Origin: Melaminivora jejuensis
GTDB lineage: Bacteria; Pseudomonadota; Gammaproteobacteria; Burkholderiales; Burkholderiaceae_C
DNA: 64,000 nucleotides
Assembly: GCF_017811175.1 (NCBI RefSeq)
Contig: NZ_JACWIJ010000002.1
Span: forward strand, 1,488,001 to 1,552,000
Reading direction: 5' to 3'
The notes below the pieces were generated by a model. The model made no database searches. It saw only the letters and a list, made by a program, of their open reading frames with translations, and had not been told where the DNA came from. How positions within the stretch are numbered: the stretch's first letter is position 1; each line of letters starts with the position of its first letter. Positions 1 through 8,976 of this stretch are shown here, in pieces. The translations under genes and the position numbers were made by a program.

Positions 1-1391
1 CGCTGTCCAACACCGTGGTCTATGAGGTGCAGACCGGCTTCACCGCTCTGGTGCAGGCGCTGATGGGCCTGTCGCGCGACGGCTTCACGCTGGTGGCGCT
101 GCTGGGTTATCTGATCTACCTGAACTGGCAGCTCACCCTGATCGTCGCCATCATGGTGCCGGGCGTGGCCTGGATCATGAAGACGCTGTCGCGCCGGCTC
201 TACCGCATCACCAAGACCAGCCAGCAGGCCACCGACGACCTGGCCTACGTGGTCGAGGAAAACGTGCTGGCGCATCGTATGGTGCGCCTGCACGGCGCGC
301 AGGCGCAGCAGGCCGAGCGCTTCGGCGCCTTGAGCCAGCAGCTGCGCCGCCTGGCCATCAAGTCCACCATCGCCTCGGCGGCCATGACGCCGACCACCCA
401 GCTGCTGGCCGCCGGCGCCCTGTCGGCGGTCATCGTGATTGCGCTGTGGCAAAGCCACGGCAGCGCCGGCAGCGCCAGCGAGGTCACGGTGGGCGGCTTT
501 GCCTCCTTCATCGCCGCCATGCTGATGCTGATCGCGCCCATCCGCCGCCTGGCCGACGTGGCCAACCCGATCACGCGCGGCGTGGCTGCGCTCGAACGCG
601 GCCTGCTGCTCATCAGCCAGACCCAGCCCGAGGACAGCGGCACGTACCAGGTGCAGCGCGCGTGCGGGGCCATCGAGCTGCAGGGCGTATCCGTCCACTT
701 CGAAGGCAGCGAGGCGCGCGCTCTGCACGGGGTGTCGCTGGCCATCGCGCCGGGCGAGGTGGTGGCGCTGGTCGGCCCTTCTGGCGCGGGCAAGACCACG
801 CTGGTCAACCTGCTGCCGCGCTTCATCGTGCCGTCGGGTGGCCGTGTGCTGCTCGACGGCGTGGCGCTGCAGGACTGGCGGCTCGATGCGCTGCGCGCGC
901 AGTTCGCGCTGGTCAGCCAGGATGTGGTCATGTTCAACGACAGCATCGCCGCCAACGTGGCGCTGGGCGCGGCCATCGACGAGCAGCGCGTGCAGCAGTG
1001 CCTGGCGGCGGCCAATCTGGCCGAGCACGTCGCCGCCCTGCCCCAGGGGATGCACACCGTGGTCGGGCACAACGCCACGCAGCTGTCGGGCGGCCAGCGC
1101 CAGCGCCTGGCCATTGCCCGGGCACTGTACCGCGATGCGCCCATCCTGATCCTGGACGAGGCCACCTCGGCGCTGGACACCGAGTCCGAGCGCCTGGTGC
1201 AGGACGCCCTGCAGCAGCTGATGCGCGGGCGCACCACACTGGTCATCGCGCACCGGCTGTCCACCATCGAGCACGCCGACCGCGTGGTCGTCATGGAGCG
1301 CGGCCAGATCGCCGAGCAGGGCACGCACGCCGAATTGCTGGCGCTGGGCGGGCTGTATGCGCGGCTGCAGGTGCGCCCGACAGGTGCCTGA
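1..1391 (+). CDS. msbA: Lipid A export ABC transporter, permease/ATPase fusion (MsbA), 5' end outside window
   Basis: The visible 462 residues are the C-terminal three quarters of an exporter half-transporter: several membrane segments of the transmembrane domain, then a nucleotide-binding domain. The Walker A motif GPSGAGKTT, the signature LSGGQ and the Walker B stretch ILILDEATSALD followed by the H-loop (VIAHRLS) are all intact. MsbA homodimers flip lipid A-core across the inner membrane. The frame is open to the left edge (residues LSNTVV precede the first GTG at 15), so the true start is outside the window. A copy of the dispersed repeat follows the stop. Other exporters of this class cannot be excluded from sequence alone, but the overall resemblance is to betaproteobacterial MsbA. 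Confidence 0.9.
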   Translation, partial: LSNTVVYEVQTGFTALVQALMGLSRDGFTLVALLGYLIYLNWQLTLIVAIMVPGVAWIMKTLSRRLYRITKTSQQATDDLAYVVEENVLAHRMVRLHGAQAQQAERFGALSQQLRRLAIKSTIASAAMTPTTQLLAAGALSAVIVIALWQSHGSAGSASEVTVGGFASFIAAMLMLIAPIRRLADVANPITRGVAALERGLLLISQTQPEDSGTYQVQRACGAIELQGVSVHFEGSEARALHGVSLAIAPGEVVALVGPSGAGKTTLVNLLPRFIVPSGGRVLLDGVALQDWRLDALRAQFALVSQDVVMFNDSIAANVALGAAIDEQRVQQCLAAANLAEHVAALPQGMHTVVGHNATQLSGGQRQRLAIARALYRDAPILILDEATSALDTESERLVQDALQQLMRGRTTLVIAHRLSTIEHADRVVVMERGQIAEQGTHAELLALGGLYARLQVRPTGA

Positions 1392-1400
1392 CAAGCCTTT

Positions 1401-1460
1401 TTTGCTACTTTAATAATAGCTGTCAGCGCTTGCCTGGAGCGGATTTCAAGCACTTTTCAT
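1401..1460 (+). repeat. Dispersed repeat copy 1 (core ATAGCTGTCAGCGCTTG)
   Basis: The intergenic copy reads GCTACTTTAATAATAGCTG, then TCAGCGCTTGCC and a tail ending CACTTTTCAT. The same order of blocks recurs near 27.85, 35.1 and 55.4 kb, and inverted near 20.6, 30.6 and 61.0 kb. It lies between msbA and the convergent ankyrin gene. Confidence 0.75.
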
Positions 1461-1497
1461 ATAAATTCTGGTGGTGCTGACCTGGCCTTGCCTGGCG

Positions 1498-2166
1498 CTA
1501 CCAGCGCCCGCGCTGGGGCTGGCGTCGGCGCAGGCTTTGCGCCACCAGCTCGACCATGTCGTCGCGTCCAGCCTGGCGGGCGAAGTCCAGTGCCGTCAGA
1601 CGCAAGTCATTGCGGGTGGTCGGATCCGCCCCCTCCTGCACCAGCAGCCGCGCTGCTGGCGCACTGCCGTAGCGCACGGCCATCATCAGCGGCGTCGTGC
1701 CATTGGGCGAGGCAGCGTCGATGTAGGCATGGTGGCCCAGCAACAGCGCCACCATGGCGGACGCATCGTCGCTAGTGGACGAGGCGGCGTAGTGCAGCGG
1801 CGTCCAGCCCTCCTGGTTCACGTCGGCGCCGCGTGCCAATAAGGCGCGGGCGCTGGGCAGATGGCCGCGCAGCGCCGCCATCATCAGCGGCGTCTCGCCC
1901 TTGGCATTGCGCGCATTCACGTCCAGGCGCGGCGCCTGCAGCAGGGCGGCCGCTGCCTGGTAGGACTCGCCGTGCAGGGCCAGCACCAGTGCCGGCTCGC
2001 CCTTGGCATTGCGGGTGTTGGCGTCCATGCCCCGGCGCAGCAACTCGGTGATCTGGCGGCTGTTGTCCAGCTCGATGGCCCGAAAGAAGTCCTCGTGGGC
2101 GCCAGCGTGGGCGCAGCCGGCAGCGCCCAGGGCCAACAGCGCCACCAGAGGGCGACGGGCGATCAC
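1498..2166 (-). CDS. Exported ankyrin-repeat protein
   Basis: The 222-aa protein has a signal sequence (MIARRPLVALLALGAAGC) that could be cut as a lipoprotein at Cys18 or by signal peptidase I after AHA. Four to five ankyrin repeats follow, recognisable by NAKGETPLMMAALRGH, GWTPLHYAA and NGTTPLMMAVRYG. Ankyrin proteins mediate protein contacts; a periplasmic one may have an inhibitor or scaffold role, but nothing names a partner. Its start overlaps the stop of tatD by four bases (ATGA), so the two are probably translated together at the end of the mltG-tmk-holB-pilZ-tatD chain. Confidence 0.8.
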   Translation of the reverse strand: MIARRPLVALLALGAAGCAHAGAHEDFFRAIELDNSRQITELLRRGMDANTRNAKGEPALVLALHGESYQAAAALLQAPRLDVNARNAKGETPLMMAALRGHLPSARALLARGADVNQEGWTPLHYAASSTSDDASAMVALLLGHHAYIDAASPNGTTPLMMAVRYGSAPAARLLVQEGADPTTRNDLRLTALDFARQAGRDDMVELVAQSLRRRQPQRGRW

Positions 2167-2975
2167 GCAGCCTCCTCTTGGCGCAGGAAAAGCTGCTCGA
2201 AGTTGCGGCTGGTGGCCGCTGCGATGTCCTCGACCGGCAATTGCCGCACTTGCGCCAGCTGCTGCGCCACGTAAGGCACATAGGCCGGGCTGTTGACCTT
2301 GCCGCGATACGGCACGGGGGCGAGGTAGGGACTGTCGGTCTCGATCAGCAGCCGATCCAGCGGCACGAAGGCGGCGATGTCGCGCAGGTCTTGCGCATTC
2401 CTGAAGGTCAGGATGCCGGAAAACGAGATGTAGTAGCCCAGATCCAGCGCTGCGCGGGCCACGTCGGCGGATTCGGTGAAGCAGTGGAAGACGCCGCCGG
2501 CGCGGTTGCCAGCACCGTCCTCGCCCTCCTCGCGCAGGATGGCCAGGGTGTCGGCAGCGGCGCTGCGGGTGTGGATGACCAGGGGCTTGCCGACCTCGCG
2601 CGCGGCGCGAATGTGCGTGCGAAAGCGCTCGCGCTGCCAGCCCAGGTCGGCGATGCTGCGCCCGCCCTTGCGCTCTTCCATGCCGTAGTAGTCCAGCCCG
2701 GTTTCGCCCACGGCGACCACGCGCGGCAGGCGGGCGCGCTGCACCAGATCGGCTGCGGCAGGCTCGCGCAGGCCTTCGGTGTCCGGATGCACACCGACGG
2801 TGGCCCAGAAGTTGTCATGCGCCAGCGCCAGGGCGTGTACCTCGCCGAACTCCTCCAGGGTGGTGCAGATGCACAGCGCCCGATCGACGTGCGCCTCGGC
2901 CATGGCCTGGCGGATGGCGGGCAACTGCTCGCGCAGCTCGGGGAAGTTCAGGTGGCAATGCGAATCAACGAACAT
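2163..2975 (-). CDS. TatD family metal-dependent DNase/hydrolase
   Basis: This amidohydrolase-fold protein has the family landmarks: MFVDSHCHLNF at the N-terminus with the two metal-binding histidines, GETGLDYY with the metal-bridging Glu, an HTRSA histidine, HCFTES, and IETDSPYLAPVPYRGK near the end. Members are Mg-dependent 3'-5' exonucleases acting on damaged DNA or RNA. I start at MFVDSHC because family members begin there; an in-frame ATG eight codons upstream is possible. It belongs to the minus-strand chain with pilZ and holB, a gene order common in proteobacteria (tmk-holB-pilZ-tatD). Confidence 0.9.
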   Translation of the reverse strand: MFVDSHCHLNFPELREQLPAIRQAMAEAHVDRALCICTTLEEFGEVHALALAHDNFWATVGVHPDTEGLREPAAADLVQRARLPRVVAVGETGLDYYGMEERKGGRSIADLGWQRERFRTHIRAAREVGKPLVIHTRSAAADTLAILREEGEDGAGNRAGGVFHCFTESADVARAALDLGYYISFSGILTFRNAQDLRDIAAFVPLDRLLIETDSPYLAPVPYRGKVNSPAYVPYVAQQLAQVRQLPVEDIAAATSRNFEQLFLRQEEAA

Positions 2976-3006
2976 GGAACAAACATGGAAAAGCCGCAAA
3001 CGGGGC

Positions 3007-3366
3007 TCAGATGGTCTGCGTCGGCCTGTCCGAGGCCAGGCTGGTGCCCAGGATTTCCTCGATCTTGTGGCGCAGCTGGCGGGACTTGTCGTCCTTGGGG
3101 AATTGCACGCCTATGCCTTGTGTGCGGTTGCCGGCAGCGCGTGCCGGCGTCACCCAGGCCACGCGCCCGGCAACCGGGTAGCGCTGCGGGTCGTCGGGCA
3201 GGCTGAGTAGCACATAGACGTCCTCGCCCAGGCGGTACTCGCGCGCCGTGGGCACGAAAATGCCGCCGCTGTCCAGGAACGGAATATAGGCGGCATACAG
3301 CGCCGCCTTTTCCTTGATGTTGAGCTGCATCACGCTGGGGCGTGGAGCGGAAGGGGAAGTGCTCAT
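3007..3366 (-). CDS. PilZ domain protein, type IV pilus assembly type
   Basis: This 119-aa single-domain PilZ protein has the central block GGIFVPTAREYRLGEDVYVLL and GRVAWVTP. It lacks a clear RxxxR c-di-GMP binding motif at the N-terminus, as in the original PilZ of the holB-pilZ arrangement, which acts in type IV pilus biogenesis through PilB/FimX and does not bind c-di-GMP. Its start codon overlaps the stop of holB (ATGA), which suggests coupled translation. The type IV pilus role is inferred from the family and position. Confidence 0.85.
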   Translation of the reverse strand: MSTSPSAPRPSVMQLNIKEKAALYAAYIPFLDSGGIFVPTAREYRLGEDVYVLLSLPDDPQRYPVAGRVAWVTPARAAGNRTQGIGVQFPKDDKSRQLRHKIEEILGTSLASDRPTQTI

Positions 3367-4406
3367 GCCTGTCTTTCCGGTGCGGCAACGCTGCGGCTGC
3401 GGGGTGGAGAGTAGATGGCCTGATGCGCCTGCGCCGCAAGCGCCTCCAGCATCAGGCCGGCGTTGAAGGGGTGCTCTGCCGTGCGCGCGTGCTGCACCAG
3501 GGCGCGCGACCAGCGCGTCAGCGCCCCCAGGGTGGCCCCGGTGGGCAGGTCGGCAGCGGCAAAGTAGTGCGGCGCAGCGCCCAGGTGCTGTGCCAGCAGG
3601 TCGTGGCAGAGTTTTTGCAGCACCTGCACGGCCTGCGCCGGCTCCAGCCCGGCCAGGGCCGAGGGATCGCCGCGCGCCAGCGCCTGCGGGATCAAGGCCC
3701 AGGCGGCAGGGCTGCGCCCGGAGCGGGCCAGCGCCAGTGCGTCATGGGGCCGCCCGCCGCTGGCACGCAGCCAGGTGGCGCCAGCATCGGGCGCCACACC
3801 CTGCGCAGCCAGCCACTGCTGCATCTGCTGCGGCTGCGGCCAGACCATGGTGTGCGCCAGGCAGCGGCTGCGGATCGTCGGCAGCAGCTCGTGCGCAGCC
3901 TCGGTGGCCAGCACGAAGCGCACGTCGCCCGGAGGCTCCTCCAGCGTCTTGAGCAGGGCGTTGGCGGTGATGTGGTTCATCTGCTCGGCAGGAAAGACCA
4001 GCACCGCCTTGCCGCGCCCGCGGCTGCTGGTGCGCTGGGCGAATTCGACGGCATCGCGCATGGCTTCCACGCGGATCTCGCGGCTGGGTTTGCGCTTTTT
4101 GTCGTCGATGTCGGCCTGGGCTTTTTCCGGCAGCGGCCAGCCCAGCTGCAGCGCCACCGTCTCGGGTAGCAGCACGCACAGGTCGGCGTGGGTGCGCACG
4201 TTCACGCCGTGGCAGCTGGCGCACTGGCCGCAGGCGCCCTGCGCCGTGGGCGCGTCGCACAGCCAGGCGCGCACCAGCTCCAGCGCCAGCTCGTACTGTC
4301 CCAGCCCAGCCGGGCCGTGCAGCAGCCAGGCGTGGCCGCGCTGGGCCAGCAGCTGGTCGCGCTGGCTGGCGATCCACGGCGCCACGGCGGACGGCGCCTC
4401 GCTCAT
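3363..4406 (-). CDS. holB: DNA polymerase III subunit delta'
   Basis: This clamp-loader subunit has 347 residues. The N-terminal AAA+ domain has a degenerate P-loop ([10 protein letters not shown], no invariant Lys-Ser/Thr), as expected because delta' does not hydrolyse ATP. The four-cysteine zinc module CGQCASCH (with an upstream Cys) is present, as are [11 protein letters not shown] and the sensor-like RSRC. The start MSEAPSA is chosen because its ATG overlaps the tmk stop as ATGA; the longer open frame upstream only shadows tmk. The tmk-holB-pilZ-tatD order supports the call. Confidence 0.92.
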   Translation of the reverse strand: MSEAPSAVAPWIASQRDQLLAQRGHAWLLHGPAGLGQYELALELVRAWLCDAPTAQGACGQCASCHGVNVRTHADLCVLLPETVALQLGWPLPEKAQADIDDKKRKPSREIRVEAMRDAVEFAQRTSSRGRGKAVLVFPAEQMNHITANALLKTLEEPPGDVRFVLATEAAHELLPTIRSRCLAHTMVWPQPQQMQQWLAAQGVAPDAGATWLRASGGRPHDALALARSGRSPAAWALIPQALARGDPSALAGLEPAQAVQVLQKLCHDLLAQHLGAAPHYFAAADLPTGATLGALTRWSRALVQHARTAEHPFNAGLMLEALAAQAHQAIYSPPRSRSVAAPERQA

Positions 4407-5080
4407 GCGGCGCCTCCGGCAGCGGCCAGCCAGCCGCGCGCCGTTACCTGCTGCAGCACCTGGGCAGCCACCTGCTCGCGCGCCAGGGCAGCGTCGATGC
4501 GGGCAAAGCGCTGCGGCGCCTGGCGGGCGCGCTCGGCATAGCCGCCCGATACGCGGGTGAAGAACTCCAGCGGCTGCGCCTCGAAGCGATCCGGCGCCCG
4601 CGCCGCCACCAGGCGCTCGGCGGCCACGGCGGGCGGCAGGTCGAACCACAGCGTCAGATCAGGGTTTCGCATCAAATCTGGCTCCAGCCCGCACCCAGTC
4701 TGCGTAAGCAGCTCCAATTTTAATAGCGATTGCCAGTCGAAGCCACGCCCTGCGCCCTGGTAGGCAAAGGTGGCATCGGTGAAGCGGTCGCACAGCACGA
4801 CCTCGCCGCGCGCCAGCGCCGGCTCGATGACGCGGCACAGGTGGTCGCGCCGCGCGGCAAAGACCAGCAGCACCTCGGTCAGCGCGTCCATGGCGTCGTG
4901 CAGCAGCAGCGCGCGCAGCTTTTCCGCCAGCGGCGTGCCGCCGGGCTCGCGCGTCAACGTCACGCTGCGCCCGGCATTGGCAAAGGCGCCGGCCAGCTCG
5001 GCGATGTGCGAGCTCTTGCCGGCGCCGTCTATGCCCTCGAAGGTGATGAACAGGCCGGGCTGGGTCGAAGGAGTCGTCAT
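4403..5080 (-). CDS. tmk: Thymidylate kinase
   Basis: The enzyme phosphorylates dTMP to dTDP. The N-terminal P-loop [11 protein letters not shown], the [11 protein letters not shown] substrate loop and the [16 protein letters not shown] block are intact. At 225 residues it is slightly longer than usual. The extra residues sit between [10 protein letters not shown] and the [10 protein letters not shown] strand, where the DNA (4670-4727) resembles the dispersed repeat. The reading frame is kept, so the insert is a tolerated surface loop. ATGA overlaps with mltG upstream and holB downstream indicate one operon. Confidence 0.93.
   Translation of the reverse strand: MTTPSTQPGLFITFEGIDGAGKSSHIAELAGAFANAGRSVTLTREPGGTPLAEKLRALLLHDAMDALTEVLLVFAARRDHLCRVIEPALARGEVVLCDRFTDATFAYQGAGRGFDWQSLLKLELLTQTGCGLEPDLMRNPDLTLWFDLPPAVAAERLVAARAPDRFEAQPLEFFTRVSGGYAERARQAPQRFARIDAALAREQVAAQVLQQVTARGWLAAAGGAA
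4670..4727 (-). repeat. Dispersed repeat copy inside tmk (degenerate)
   Basis: In tmk sense it reads ATTAAAATTGGAGCTGCTTACGC, then a GGGCTGGAGCCAGATTTGA-like tail. The blocks match the repeat family in order but are diverged. It encodes the extra loop of thymidylate kinase (residues about 118-138). Confidence 0.45.
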
Positions 5081-6081
5081 TTCTGGCCGCGCTGGTAGCG
5101 GTTGACGGCGCGGTTGTGCTCGTCAAGCGTGGTGCTGAAGTGGCTGCTGCCGTCGCCGCGTGCGACGAAGTACAGCGCCCGGGTATCCGCCGGCTGCACG
5201 GCGGCCAGCAGCGAGGCCTTGCCGGGCATGGCAATCGGCGTGGGCGGCAGGCCGGTGCGGGTGTAGGTGTTGAAGGGGGTGTCGGTGGTCAGGTCGCGCC
5301 GGCGCAGGTTGCCGTCGAATCTTTCGCCCAGGCCGTAGATGACGGTGGGGTCGGTCTGCAGCAACATGCCGATGCGCAGCCGGTTGGCGAACACGCCGGC
5401 GACCTGGGCGCGGTCTTCGGCGCGACCGGTCTCCTTTTCCACGATGCTGGCCAGGATCAGCGCCTGCTCGGCCGACTTGAGCGGCGTGTCCGGCGCGCGC
5501 TGCGCCCAGGCGGCCTCCAGCCGGCGATCCATGGCGTGCAGCGCCCGGCGCAGCACGTTCAGGTCGCTGCTGCCCTTGGCGTAGGTGTAGGTGTCGGGGA
5601 AGAAGCGCCCTTCGGGCGGCACGCCGGGACGCTCCAGGGCGGCCATCAGCTCGGCATCGCTCAGGGCGGCGCTGTCGGGGCGCAGCTGCTCGGCGCGCGC
5701 CAGCGCCTGGCGCACCTGGCGCCAGTTCCAGCCCTCGACCAGGGTCACGGCGCGCAGGGCTTCCTCGCCGCGCACCAGTTTCTGCAGCAGCGCCTGCGGA
5801 CTGGTGCCGCGCGGGATCTCGTAGTTGCCCGCGCGAATGTCGCGATCCTTGCCGGACAGGCGAAACCACCAGTACAGCAGGTCAGGGCGCACGTCCAGGC
5901 CGGCCTGCACGGCTGCGCGCGCCACGCCGCGCGGGGTAGTGCCGGGCTCGATCTCCAGCTCCAGCGGCGCACCGCCCACAGCGGCGCCGGCGCGCTGCGG
6001 CAGGGGCGCCTGCAGCCACCAGGCGGCAGCCGCGCCCGCAGCGATCAGCACGAGCAGGAGCATCAGGAAAAGACGGCGCAC
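5077..6081 (-). CDS. mltG: Endolytic murein transglycosylase MltG (YceG-like)
   Basis: This inner-membrane enzyme cleaves nascent glycan strands and so sets peptidoglycan chain length. One N-terminal membrane segment ([17 protein letters not shown]) is followed by a LysM-like region and the YceG domain. The catalytic Glu lies in [23 protein letters not shown] and [20 protein letters not shown] are family signatures. I chose the GTG giving [10 protein letters not shown], like relatives; an ATG at 6135 (MSGFCPPP) would leave only 12 bp to the divergent ygfZ start. The stop overlaps the tmk start, so mltG leads the tmk-holB-pilZ-tatD chain. Confidence 0.9.
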   Translation of the reverse strand: MRRLFLMLLLVLIAAGAAAAWWLQAPLPQRAGAAVGGAPLELEIEPGTTPRGVARAAVQAGLDVRPDLLYWWFRLSGKDRDIRAGNYEIPRGTSPQALLQKLVRGEEALRAVTLVEGWNWRQVRQALARAEQLRPDSAALSDAELMAALERPGVPPEGRFFPDTYTYAKGSSDLNVLRRALHAMDRRLEAAWAQRAPDTPLKSAEQALILASIVEKETGRAEDRAQVAGVFANRLRIGMLLQTDPTVIYGLGERFDGNLRRRDLTTDTPFNTYTRTGLPPTPIAMPGKASLLAAVQPADTRALYFVARGDGSSHFSTTLDEHNRAVNRYQRGQK

Positions 6082-6147
6082 GGGGGAAGAATCAGCCAAG
6101 AAACAGCAGCCCGGGGGCGGACAAAAGCCGCTCATGATAATGGACGC

Positions 6148-7104
6148 ATGATCGACCCACAGACCCACCATCCCGCCCCGACAGCCGCCGCAGCAGCACC
6201 GCTGGAAGGCGTCGCTCCCCTGCTCCATCTGGGCGTAATCCGCGTCGCCGGAGAGGACGCGGCCAGCTTTCTGCACAGCCAGCTGAGCCAGGATTTCGCG
6301 CTGCTGGACTTGCAGCACGCCCGCTTGGCGGCCCTGCTCACGCCCAAGGGGCGCATGTTGGCCAGCTTCATCGGCTTCAGGCGCAGCGACGCCGAAGTGC
6401 TGCTGGTGTGCTCGCGCGACCTGCTGGCGCCCACGCTCAAGCGCCTGTCCATGTTCGTGCTGCGTGCCAAGGCCAGGATCAGCGACGCCACGGCAGAGTT
6501 CCAACTGCACGGCCTGGCCGGTACCGCCGCCCGCCAGCTGCTGCCTGCCGACGCACCGCCCTGGACGCTGGTGCAGCACGGTGCGGCCAGCGTGGTGGCG
6601 CTGTATCCGGCGGACGGCCAGCCGCGCGCGCTGTGGCTGGCGCCGCTGGATGCGCCAGCGCCACAGGGAGCAGCGCTTGCAGCCGAGCCATGGCTGTGGG
6701 GCGAGGTGCGCGCTGGCGTAGCGACCTTGAGCGCACCGGTGGCCGAAGCCTTCGTGCCGCAGATGCTCAATTACGAGTCCATCGGCGGGGTCAACTTCAA
6801 GAAGGGCTGCTACCCCGGCCAGGAGGTGGTGGCGCGCAGCCAGTTTCGCGGCACGCTCAAGCGCCGCACCTATCTGGTGCATGTGCCAGCGGCGGCGCAG
6901 GCACTGGCCGCCGGCACCGAGGTCTTTGCCGCAGACGATGCCGAGCAGCCCGTGGGGCTGGTCGTGCAGTCGGCTGTCAGCCCGGTCGGGGGCGTCAATG
7001 CCCTGATCTCCATGCAAATTGCGGCTGCGAGCCAATCACTGCAGGCAGAGGGCCTGCCGCTGATCATTCAGCCTCTGCCCTACGCGCTGCTGGAGGACAT
7101 CTGA
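6148..7104 (+). CDS. ygfZ: Folate-binding protein YgfZ (CAF17-like)
   Basis: This tetrahydrofolate-dependent protein is related to GcvT and helps maintain certain Fe-S enzymes such as MiaB. The diagnostic motif KGCYPGQEVVAR, with its reactive Cys, is present around residue 215, preceded by NYESIGGVNFKKG. The start MIDPQTHH fits the family length (318 aa). It is divergent from mltG, a common pairing in beta- and gammaproteobacteria. The C-terminal stretch IAAASQSLQAEG may be coded by a degenerate copy of the dispersed repeat (about 7016-7054), which would explain its unusual composition. Confidence 0.9.
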   Translation: MIDPQTHHPAPTAAAAAPLEGVAPLLHLGVIRVAGEDAASFLHSQLSQDFALLDLQHARLAALLTPKGRMLASFIGFRRSDAEVLLVCSRDLLAPTLKRLSMFVLRAKARISDATAEFQLHGLAGTAARQLLPADAPPWTLVQHGAASVVALYPADGQPRALWLAPLDAPAPQGAALAAEPWLWGEVRAGVATLSAPVAEAFVPQMLNYESIGGVNFKKGCYPGQEVVARSQFRGTLKRRTYLVHVPAAAQALAAGTEVFAADDAEQPVGLVVQSAVSPVGGVNALISMQIAAASQSLQAEGLPLIIQPLPYALLEDI

Positions 7105-7179
7105 CTGCGGTCAGCTGCGGCCTCAGCCGCCGACGCCATCCGCCATGAAGGGCGCCTGCAGCTGCAAAATCTTGAGTCG

Positions 7180-8928
7180 TCACTCCGACCGTCGGCAGTC
7201 GGCCAGCATATCCAGCCCCGGTCGGTAGCTGGGCGAGCGCACGTCCAGCACGCCCAGCATGGTGTGATACAGGCTGTCGTGCGTTAGCGGGGTATCCAGG
7301 CCGGCGCGCAGGCAGTCCGTCGATAGCTGTTGGCGCTGCTGCAGCCGCGCATCCAGCCAGGCGATCAGGGGCACGTGCTTTTGCACGTCCGGCGCCATGC
7401 CGTAGGGCAGACCGTGCAGGAATAGGCCGTACTCACCCAGGGATTCGCCGTGGTCGCTCACATACAGCAGGCCGCTGTCGTATTCGCTCGAACGCGCCCG
7501 CAGCCAGTCGATAGTGCGCACTAGGAAGGCGTCGGTGGCAGCAATGCTGTTGTCATAGGCATTGACCAGCTCGCCGTGGGCGCAGTCGGCCAGCACCTCG
7601 GTGCGGCATTCCGGGACAAAGCGCTTGTCCCCGGCCGCCGAACGCTTGTAGTAGGCCGGGCCGTGGCTGCCCATCTGGTGCAGCACCAGCAGCACGCCCC
7701 GCTCGCGCTGCTGCGCCGGGATGGCGGCCAGGCGCTCGTCCAGATTGGTCAGCAGCGCCATGTCGCGGCATTCGCCGCTGGCGTCGCACCACTGGCGGCG
7801 CTGCTCGGGTGTCAGGCCGTCGGCAGCCTGGGCGTGCGGCACGCGCTCGCACACGCCCTTGCAGCCCGACTGGTTGTCCAGCCACAGCACGGCCATGCCG
7901 GCGGCCTGCACGACATCGAGCAGGTTTTCATATTCGCCCTTGCGCGCCTCGAATCTTTCCTTGCCCAGCGGCGAGAACATGCACGGCAGCGAGGCCAGCG
8001 TGCTGGTGCCGCACGAGTACACGTTGCGCCACGACAGCACGCCCTGCTGCGCGGCCAGCTGCGGTGTGGTGTCGCGGGCATAGCCGTTGAGGGCAAAGTG
8101 GTCGGCGCGCGCCGTCTCGCCCACCACCAGCACGAACAGCTGGGGCCGGGCACCAGCCGCGTGCGTGGCGCCCAGGGCCGCGCCAGCGCTCATGGGCACT
8201 AGCGCCTGGCTGCGCGCAAAGGCCGGGCGCATGGCGGCCACCGCCGTCGAGTACAGGCTGGCCAATGGATTGAGCTGATAGCGCAGCTGCGGGTGGTTGC
8301 GCATCAGCGGCGCCAGCTCGCGCGAACCCATGGCCACCGTCGCCGTGGCAATCGCCAGCGCCAGCGCCAGCATGACCAGGTTGCGGCCCACCTGGCGCAG
8401 CGTCCCCATGGGCGGAATACGCACGCGCAGCAGCCACCAGGTCGGCAGCGCCAGCACGGCGGCTACGGCCAGCAGCAGGCGCAGGCCCAGCAGGTCGGCC
8501 ACCTCGCGCGCATCGGTCTGCAGCACATTGGCAGCCATGCCCGGATCCATGACCACGCTGTAGGTCAGCATGTAGTGCTGCGCCAGCGCCGCCACGGCGG
8601 CCACCAGCCACCACACCAGGCGCATGCCGCGTGTCCAGGCGGTGCAGGCCAGGATGGCCACCATGCCGCACACCAGCAGCACCGCCAAGGCCAGCGCCGA
8701 ACGCAGATACAGGCTGGGCGCGCCGCCGATGCGCGCCAGCTGCAGCCACAGCGGCACGTTGGCCGTCAGCAGCAGGTACAGCGACAGGCGCAGCACGATC
8801 TGCTGCGGGTTCAGGGGCTGGGCCAGCCAGGCGTCGAAGGACTGCAGCCAGCCAGGCGCGCCCCGGGAGCGCAGCCCGGACTGTGGCTCGCCAGTGTCAG
8901 GGGAAGGTATGTGCATGAAAACAGCCAT
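7180..8928 (-). CDS. eptA: Phosphoethanolamine--lipid A transferase (EptA/PmrC family)
   Basis: This 582-aa inner-membrane enzyme has about five N-terminal membrane helices and a periplasmic sulfatase-fold catalytic domain. The metal ligand Glu271 lies in VVGETARADHF, the acceptor Thr310 in SCGTSTLASLPCMFS, and the Asp/His pair in YVSDHGESLGEYG. Paired cysteines typical of the family are present. It moves phosphoethanolamine to lipid A phosphates, which lowers the negative surface charge and the binding of cationic peptides. It lies directly downstream of a PAP2 gene and near a divergent two-component system, which is the likely regulator. This is a chromosomal eptA; nothing around it suggests a mobile mcr gene. 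Confidence 0.92.
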   Translation of the reverse strand: MAVFMHIPSPDTGEPQSGLRSRGAPGWLQSFDAWLAQPLNPQQIVLRLSLYLLLTANVPLWLQLARIGGAPSLYLRSALALAVLLVCGMVAILACTAWTRGMRLVWWLVAAVAALAQHYMLTYSVVMDPGMAANVLQTDAREVADLLGLRLLLAVAAVLALPTWWLLRVRIPPMGTLRQVGRNLVMLALALAIATATVAMGSRELAPLMRNHPQLRYQLNPLASLYSTAVAAMRPAFARSQALVPMSAGAALGATHAAGARPQLFVLVVGETARADHFALNGYARDTTPQLAAQQGVLSWRNVYSCGTSTLASLPCMFSPLGKERFEARKGEYENLLDVVQAAGMAVLWLDNQSGCKGVCERVPHAQAADGLTPEQRRQWCDASGECRDMALLTNLDERLAAIPAQQRERGVLLVLHQMGSHGPAYYKRSAAGDKRFVPECRTEVLADCAHGELVNAYDNSIAATDAFLVRTIDWLRARSSEYDSGLLYVSDHGESLGEYGLFLHGLPYGMAPDVQKHVPLIAWLDARLQQRQQLSTDCLRAGLDTPLTHDSLYHTMLGVLDVRSPSYRPGLDMLADCRRSE

Positions 8929-8976
8929 GGCCGCGCATAGTGGGCACGCTGCCTGAAGCGCGGCTGAAGGGCGTGT

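Noticed and set aside
245..1453. Long minus-strand frame of 402 codons across msbA
   Set aside because: It mirrors codon bias of msbA in high-GC DNA, is rich in Ser/Arg/Cys and shows no domain. Similar long antisense frames (for example across the gcv genes, infB and typA) were left out for the same reason.
7180..8928. Mobile colistin-resistance gene (mcr)
   Set aside because: The transferase has the same catalytic residues, but base composition matches its neighbours and no insertion sequence or repeat flanks it. It is best read as the resident eptA.
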